From an uncultured Roseovarius sp. (GTDB lineage Bacteria; Pseudomonadota; Alphaproteobacteria; Rhodobacterales; Rhodobacteraceae), in the NCBI GenBank assembly GCA_951812895.1, contig OX638333.1, forward strand, positions 2,036,366 to 2,100,365: DNA of 64,000 bases, in the 5' to 3' direction. The translations under genes were made by a program, and so were the position numbers. The notes beneath the pieces were generated by a model. The model saw only the letters and a list, made by a program, of their open reading frames with translations, did no database searches and was not told the DNA's origin. Below, in pieces: positions 61,340-64,000 of this stretch (within the stretch, counting starts at the first letter, position 1; every line of letters begins with the position of its first letter).

Positions 61340-61360
61340 GAGTATTTTCAGAACAATAAA
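61340..61360 (+). repeat. GAGTATTTT intergenic element, copy E
   Basis: GAGTATTTTCA then GAACAATAAA, matching copies B and D at 19 of 21 positions. Located between the lpd start and the stop of the unknown membrane gene, antisense to both. Confidence 0.7.
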
Positions 61361-61450
61361 AGATTGGCAACATGATGGAGCGCCCGCGAACTGATGAATG
61401 TTCCTTCGGCATGCAGGGGGTATGGTTTCAAAAACGAAGGCGACTTGAAA

Positions 61451-62080
61451 TCATTTTTTCTTGGTAACATTTTGCCAAAGAGTTGATGAAATTGGTGATC
61501 GATCCAGTTTTCTTAACACATCCTCCTTGCCACTTTGCGGCATGTCGCGAATGTACCGGTCTATCGCGTAAGCCTTTCTAAATCCTTCCAGATTTAGTGA
61601 TGCTCTGAGCAGGCCATCTCCACAGGGCAGGACCATTGCAAGCGGTAACCATTTTAGTATCGACTGAATGAATGGAAGTGCATCTGATTCAATGATCGCT
61701 AGAAGCCAGCACCCCACGCCCACTCCGATAACTTTGATCGGAAGCCGTTTTTCAACTGCCCACGAGAATTTGGAAAGAATTGGAGACCGATCGTACACTG
61801 CGATAGATATCAGGCAAACGGGGGCAAGTACAAAGAACTCATTGATATCTAGCCGAGCGAAGGTATCGAGTGCGTGAAAAAGACAGACGACAGCTAAGCC
61901 AGTCCACAGAAGAATTCGGATTGTTATGTGCCGCCATGCGCTGGCAACTGAAAACGTTGTTCGGTCATCCAGAAACATGTTGTTAACGAGCTCCTGGCGC
62001 ACTTCATCGGCTGGTAAAGTAATCGGTGAAGTGTCCAGGGTCAGCCCGGAGAAAAATTTTTCGTAATTGGTTTTAAACAT
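61451..62080 (-). CDS. Membrane protein of unknown function within the 2-oxoglutarate dehydrogenase region
   Basis: 209 residues, not recognised. Four hydrophobic segments are visible (about 53-70, 81-96, 115-131, 140-157), with a charged N-terminal cytoplasmic part of about 50 residues and a Lys-rich C-terminal tail ending NVTKKK. Base composition is visibly lower in GC than the flanking suc/lpd genes, and codon use looks different, which suggests a later insertion into the sucAB-lpd order. A perfect palindrome (62136-62172) lies just upstream and element copy E just downstream. No mobile-element remnants were seen. The long open frame with hydrophobic periodicity argues it is a real gene. 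Confidence 0.7.
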   Translation of the reverse strand: MFKTNYEKFFSGLTLDTSPITLPADEVRQELVNNMFLDDRTTFSVASAWRHITIRILLWTGLAVVCLFHALDTFARLDINEFFVLAPVCLISIAVYDRSPILSKFSWAVEKRLPIKVIGVGVGCWLLAIIESDALPFIQSILKWLPLAMVLPCGDGLLRASLNLEGFRKAYAIDRYIRDMPQSGKEDVLRKLDRSPISSTLWQNVTKKK

Positions 62081-62135
62081 GAGTTGAAACTCTTCTGAAA
62101 CAGCTTAGCCGCATCCGATGCGATAGGCGGTCAGA

Positions 62136-62172
62136 ATTGTCAAACCTAAATGGGGTATTTAGGTTTGACAAT
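62136..62172. promoter_or_regulatory. Perfect 16-bp-arm palindrome between sucB and the unknown membrane gene
   Basis: ATTGTCAAACCTAAAT (62136-62151) and ATTTAGGTTTGACAAT (62157-62172) are exact reverse complements around GGGGT. AT-rich stem, no T-run beyond it, so an operator or transcript hairpin is as likely as a terminator. It starts 18 bp after the sucB stop and ends 56 bp before the membrane gene start. Confidence 0.7.
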
Positions 62173-62189
62173 GTTGCTCACGGTCCTGT

Positions 62190-63716
62190 TTACAAATCCA
62201 TCAGCAGCCGCCTTGGGTCTTCTAGCAGTTCCTTGACCCGGACGAGGAAAGTGACCGAACCTTTGCCATCGACAAGGCGGTGGTCGTAGGAGAGCGAGAC
62301 ATACATCATCGGGCGGATCACGACCTCTCCGTTGATGGCCATGGGCCGGTCCTGAATTTTGGCCATGCCGAGGATGCCGGATTGGGGCGGGTTGAGGATG
62401 GGTGCGGTCATCAGTGAGCCGTAGACGCCGCCGTTGGAGATGGTAAACGTGCCGCCCTGCAGCTCTGCCATGGACAGTTTGCCGTCACGGGCGCGTTTGC
62501 CTTTTTCAGAGATAGCCTTCTCAATCTCAGCGAATGACATCGAATGGGCGTTGCGGATCACCGGCACGACAAGGCCGGTAGGGGTGCCTGCGGCGATGCC
62601 CATATGCACGTAGTTTTTGTAAACGATGTCAGTGCCGTCAATTTCGGCATTCACCTCGGGAATTTCCTGCAAAGCGTGGCAGCAGGCCTTGGTGAAGAAA
62701 GACATAAAGCCCAGACGCGCGCCGTGTTTCTTTTCGAACTGCGCTTTGTACTGGGTCCGAAGGGCCATCACCTCTGTCATGTCCACCTCGTTAAAGGTGG
62801 TGAGCATGGCGGCGGTGTCCTGCGATTCTTTCAGACGGCGGGCCATGGTCTGTTTCAGGCGGGTCATGCGGACCCGTTCCTGACGCGAGGCATCATCGGC
62901 GGCGACCGGGGCAGCGGCGGCTGCCGGGGCTGGGGCCGGTGCAGCCGCTGGTGCGGCGGTGGCGGCAGCGCCTGCGGCGGCGGCCTTGGCCACATCATCC
63001 TTCATCACGCGGCCATCGCGGCCAGAGCCGGCGACCTGATCTGAGGAAAGCCCGGCCTCTGCCATTGCCTTTTTCGCAGATGGGGCATCTTCGACATCCT
63101 TGTTGGGCGTTGCAGCGGCCGGTGCTGTGGCGGGAGCCGCAGCGGGGGCAGAAGCAGCAACTGCGCCGTCGCCGGAGCCGAGAACGGCAAGCTTGCCATT
63201 GGCCTGAACGGTTTCACCCTCGGCTGCGAGGATTTCTGACAGAGTGCCAGCGGCCGGGGCGGGCACCTCGACCGACACTTTGTCGGTTTCAAGCTCACAG
63301 AGCATTTCATCGGCGGCGACGGCATCGCCCACCTTTTTGAACCATGTCGCAACAGTGGCCTCGGTCACGGATTCGCCAAGGGTGGGGACCATGACATCAA
63401 CGCTGGCCCCTCCTCCAGCGGAAGCTGCAGGTGCCGGGGCTGCTGCCGCTGCTGCAGGAGCGGGTGCTGCGGCGCCTCCGCCTTCGGCAATAGTGGCGAG
63501 CAGGGCGTTGACCCCAACGGTTTCGCCTTCGGCGGCGACAACTTCGCCAAGGGTGCCGGCGGAGGGTGCGGGCACTTCGACGGTTACCTTGTCGGTTTCC
63601 AGCTCGCAGAGCATTTCGTCAGCGGCGACAGCATCACCGGGTTTTTTAAACCAGGTGGCGACTGTCGCCTCGGTTACGGATTCGCCTAAGGTAGGAACGC
63701 GGACTTCAATCGACAT
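62190..63716 (-). CDS. sucB: Dihydrolipoyllysine-residue succinyltransferase (E2o) with two lipoyl domains
   Basis: 508-residue E2 core of 2-oxoglutarate dehydrogenase. Two near-identical lipoyl domains come first (about residues 2-78 and 104-180), each with the lipoylated Lys in CELETDKV, joined by Ala/Pro-rich linkers. Next are an E3/E1-binding domain ([29 protein letters not shown], about 245-285) and the catalytic domain with the terminal [26 protein letters not shown] (catalytic His and Asp). The ATG at 63714-63716 has AAGGGAAAG upstream; the longer frame runs into sucA. It follows sucA by four bases. Confidence 0.96.
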   Translation of the reverse strand: MSIEVRVPTLGESVTEATVATWFKKPGDAVAADEMLCELETDKVTVEVPAPSAGTLGEVVAAEGETVGVNALLATIAEGGGAAAPAPAAAAAAPAPAASAGGGASVDVMVPTLGESVTEATVATWFKKVGDAVAADEMLCELETDKVSVEVPAPAAGTLSEILAAEGETVQANGKLAVLGSGDGAVAASAPAAAPATAPAAATPNKDVEDAPSAKKAMAEAGLSSDQVAGSGRDGRVMKDDVAKAAAAGAAATAAPAAAPAPAPAAAAAPVAADDASRQERVRMTRLKQTMARRLKESQDTAAMLTTFNEVDMTEVMALRTQYKAQFEKKHGARLGFMSFFTKACCHALQEIPEVNAEIDGTDIVYKNYVHMGIAAGTPTGLVVPVIRNAHSMSFAEIEKAISEKGKRARDGKLSMAELQGGTFTISNGGVYGSLMTAPILNPPQSGILGMAKIQDRPMAINGEVVIRPMMYVSLSYDHRLVDGKGSVTFLVRVKELLEDPRRLLMDL

Positions 63717-63720
63717 ATCG

Positions 63721-64000
63721 TTACTTTCCCTTGATGGTGAGCGCGGCATCAACCAGCGCCTCTTGTTGTGCTTTATGGGTTGCGGCCAGGCCCGTTGCGG
63801 GCGAGGCAGAGGCCGGGCGCCCGGCATAAATTGGGCGGGTGTGAGGTGCCTTGATGCGGGTCAGTACCCATTCGATGTTGGGTTCGATAAAGGACCATGC
63901 GCCCTGGTTTTTCGGTTCTTCCTGGCACCAGACCACATCGGCATTCTTAAAGCGCTTCATCTCGTTCACCATGGAAATGGCCGGGAACGGATAGAACTGT
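63721..64000 (-). CDS. sucA: 2-oxoglutarate dehydrogenase E1 component, C-terminal end
   Basis: The last roughly 92 residues of E1o; the gene continues past the right edge. [10 protein letters not shown], then [19 protein letters not shown] and [14 protein letters not shown] are the conserved C-terminal signature of SucA/OdhA. It decarboxylates 2-oxoglutarate with thiamine diphosphate and reductively succinylates the SucB lipoyl groups. Same strand and four bases upstream of sucB. Confidence 0.95.
   Translation of the reverse strand, partial: QFYPFPAISMVNEMKRFKNADVVWCQEEPKNQGAWSFIEPNIEWVLTRIKAPHTRPIYAGRPASASPATGLAATHKAQQEALVDAALTIKGK

Noticed and set aside
1-64000. CRISPR arrays, tRNA or rRNA genes, insertion sequences, prophage
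   Set aside because: No regularly spaced repeats, cloverleaf-like segments, transposase or integrase reading frames were seen in the window.

Overview
The window looks like a piece of a Rhodobacteraceae (Roseobacter-group) alphaproteobacterial chromosome. The evidence is GC-rich coding sequence, dense operons joined by ATGA-type overlaps, and gene sets typical of that family: aapJQMP, an ATP12-type F1 assembly factor, yidC-MOSC-engB-argB, argH-lipoprotein-lysA-TIGR02302, ftsEX-plsC, and a sucA-sucB-lpd order with a two-lipoyl SucB. No rRNA, tRNA, CRISPR array, insertion sequence or prophage was recognised. The assignment rests on protein recognition and gene order, not on a search.

Layout. 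1-9339: catabolism of methylated or cyclic nitrogen compounds (start of an MttB-family methyltransferase, TetR regulator, EutQ-like cupin, two FAD amine oxidoreductases, one fused to a GcvT domain, and an HyuA/HyuB pair). 9368-13086: glmM, UDP-glucose dehydrogenase and a SAM methyltransferase. 13177-17166: a second catabolic set (TauD-type dioxygenase, a creatinase-like M24 protein without its metal ligands, an M20 amidohydrolase, a divergent SDR). 17197-18936: a small secreted protein and a MOFRL glycerate kinase. 19187-22009: crcB-rluC-HAD-atp12, translationally coupled. 22193-26654: aapJQMP amino-acid ABC importer with an internal terminator and a hairpin-rich leader. 26789-28703: SixA, ferredoxin-like protein, sterol-desaturase-like protein. 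28892-33147: argB, engB, MOSC, yidC (minus strand). 33361-40104: an EAL protein with degenerate GGDEF, ttcA, and an RND efflux pair.

40165-46409 is a seven-gene minus-strand cassette for a CDP-linked 6-deoxy sugar (rfbF, rfbG, RmlC-like epimerase, C-methyltransferase, SDR and two further methyltransferase-like genes). The C-methyltransferase is split by a one-base frameshift at a homopolymer. 46557-52131: an SLC13/TrkA-C transporter, tlpA divergent from argH, a small lipoprotein and lysA. 52168-59683: TIGR02302 protein, EamA transporter, MJ0042 zinc-ribbon protein, ftsE-ftsX-plsC and a PPOX-family protein. 59798-64000: 2-oxoglutarate dehydrogenase genes (sucA end, sucB, lpd) interrupted by an AT-richer gene for an unrecognised membrane protein.

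The most useful non-coding observations are: a roughly 21-bp intergenic element repeated at least five times (two copies identical, two forming an inverted pair); a perfect 16-bp-arm palindrome between sucB and the unknown membrane gene; a cluster of TTGTAC sites upstream of lpd; and a perfect 9-bp-arm inverted repeat between the TetR gene and its divergent neighbour. The best candidates for undescribed biology are the CDP-sugar cassette, the metal-less creatinase-like operon and the unknown membrane protein in the 2-oxoglutarate dehydrogenase region.
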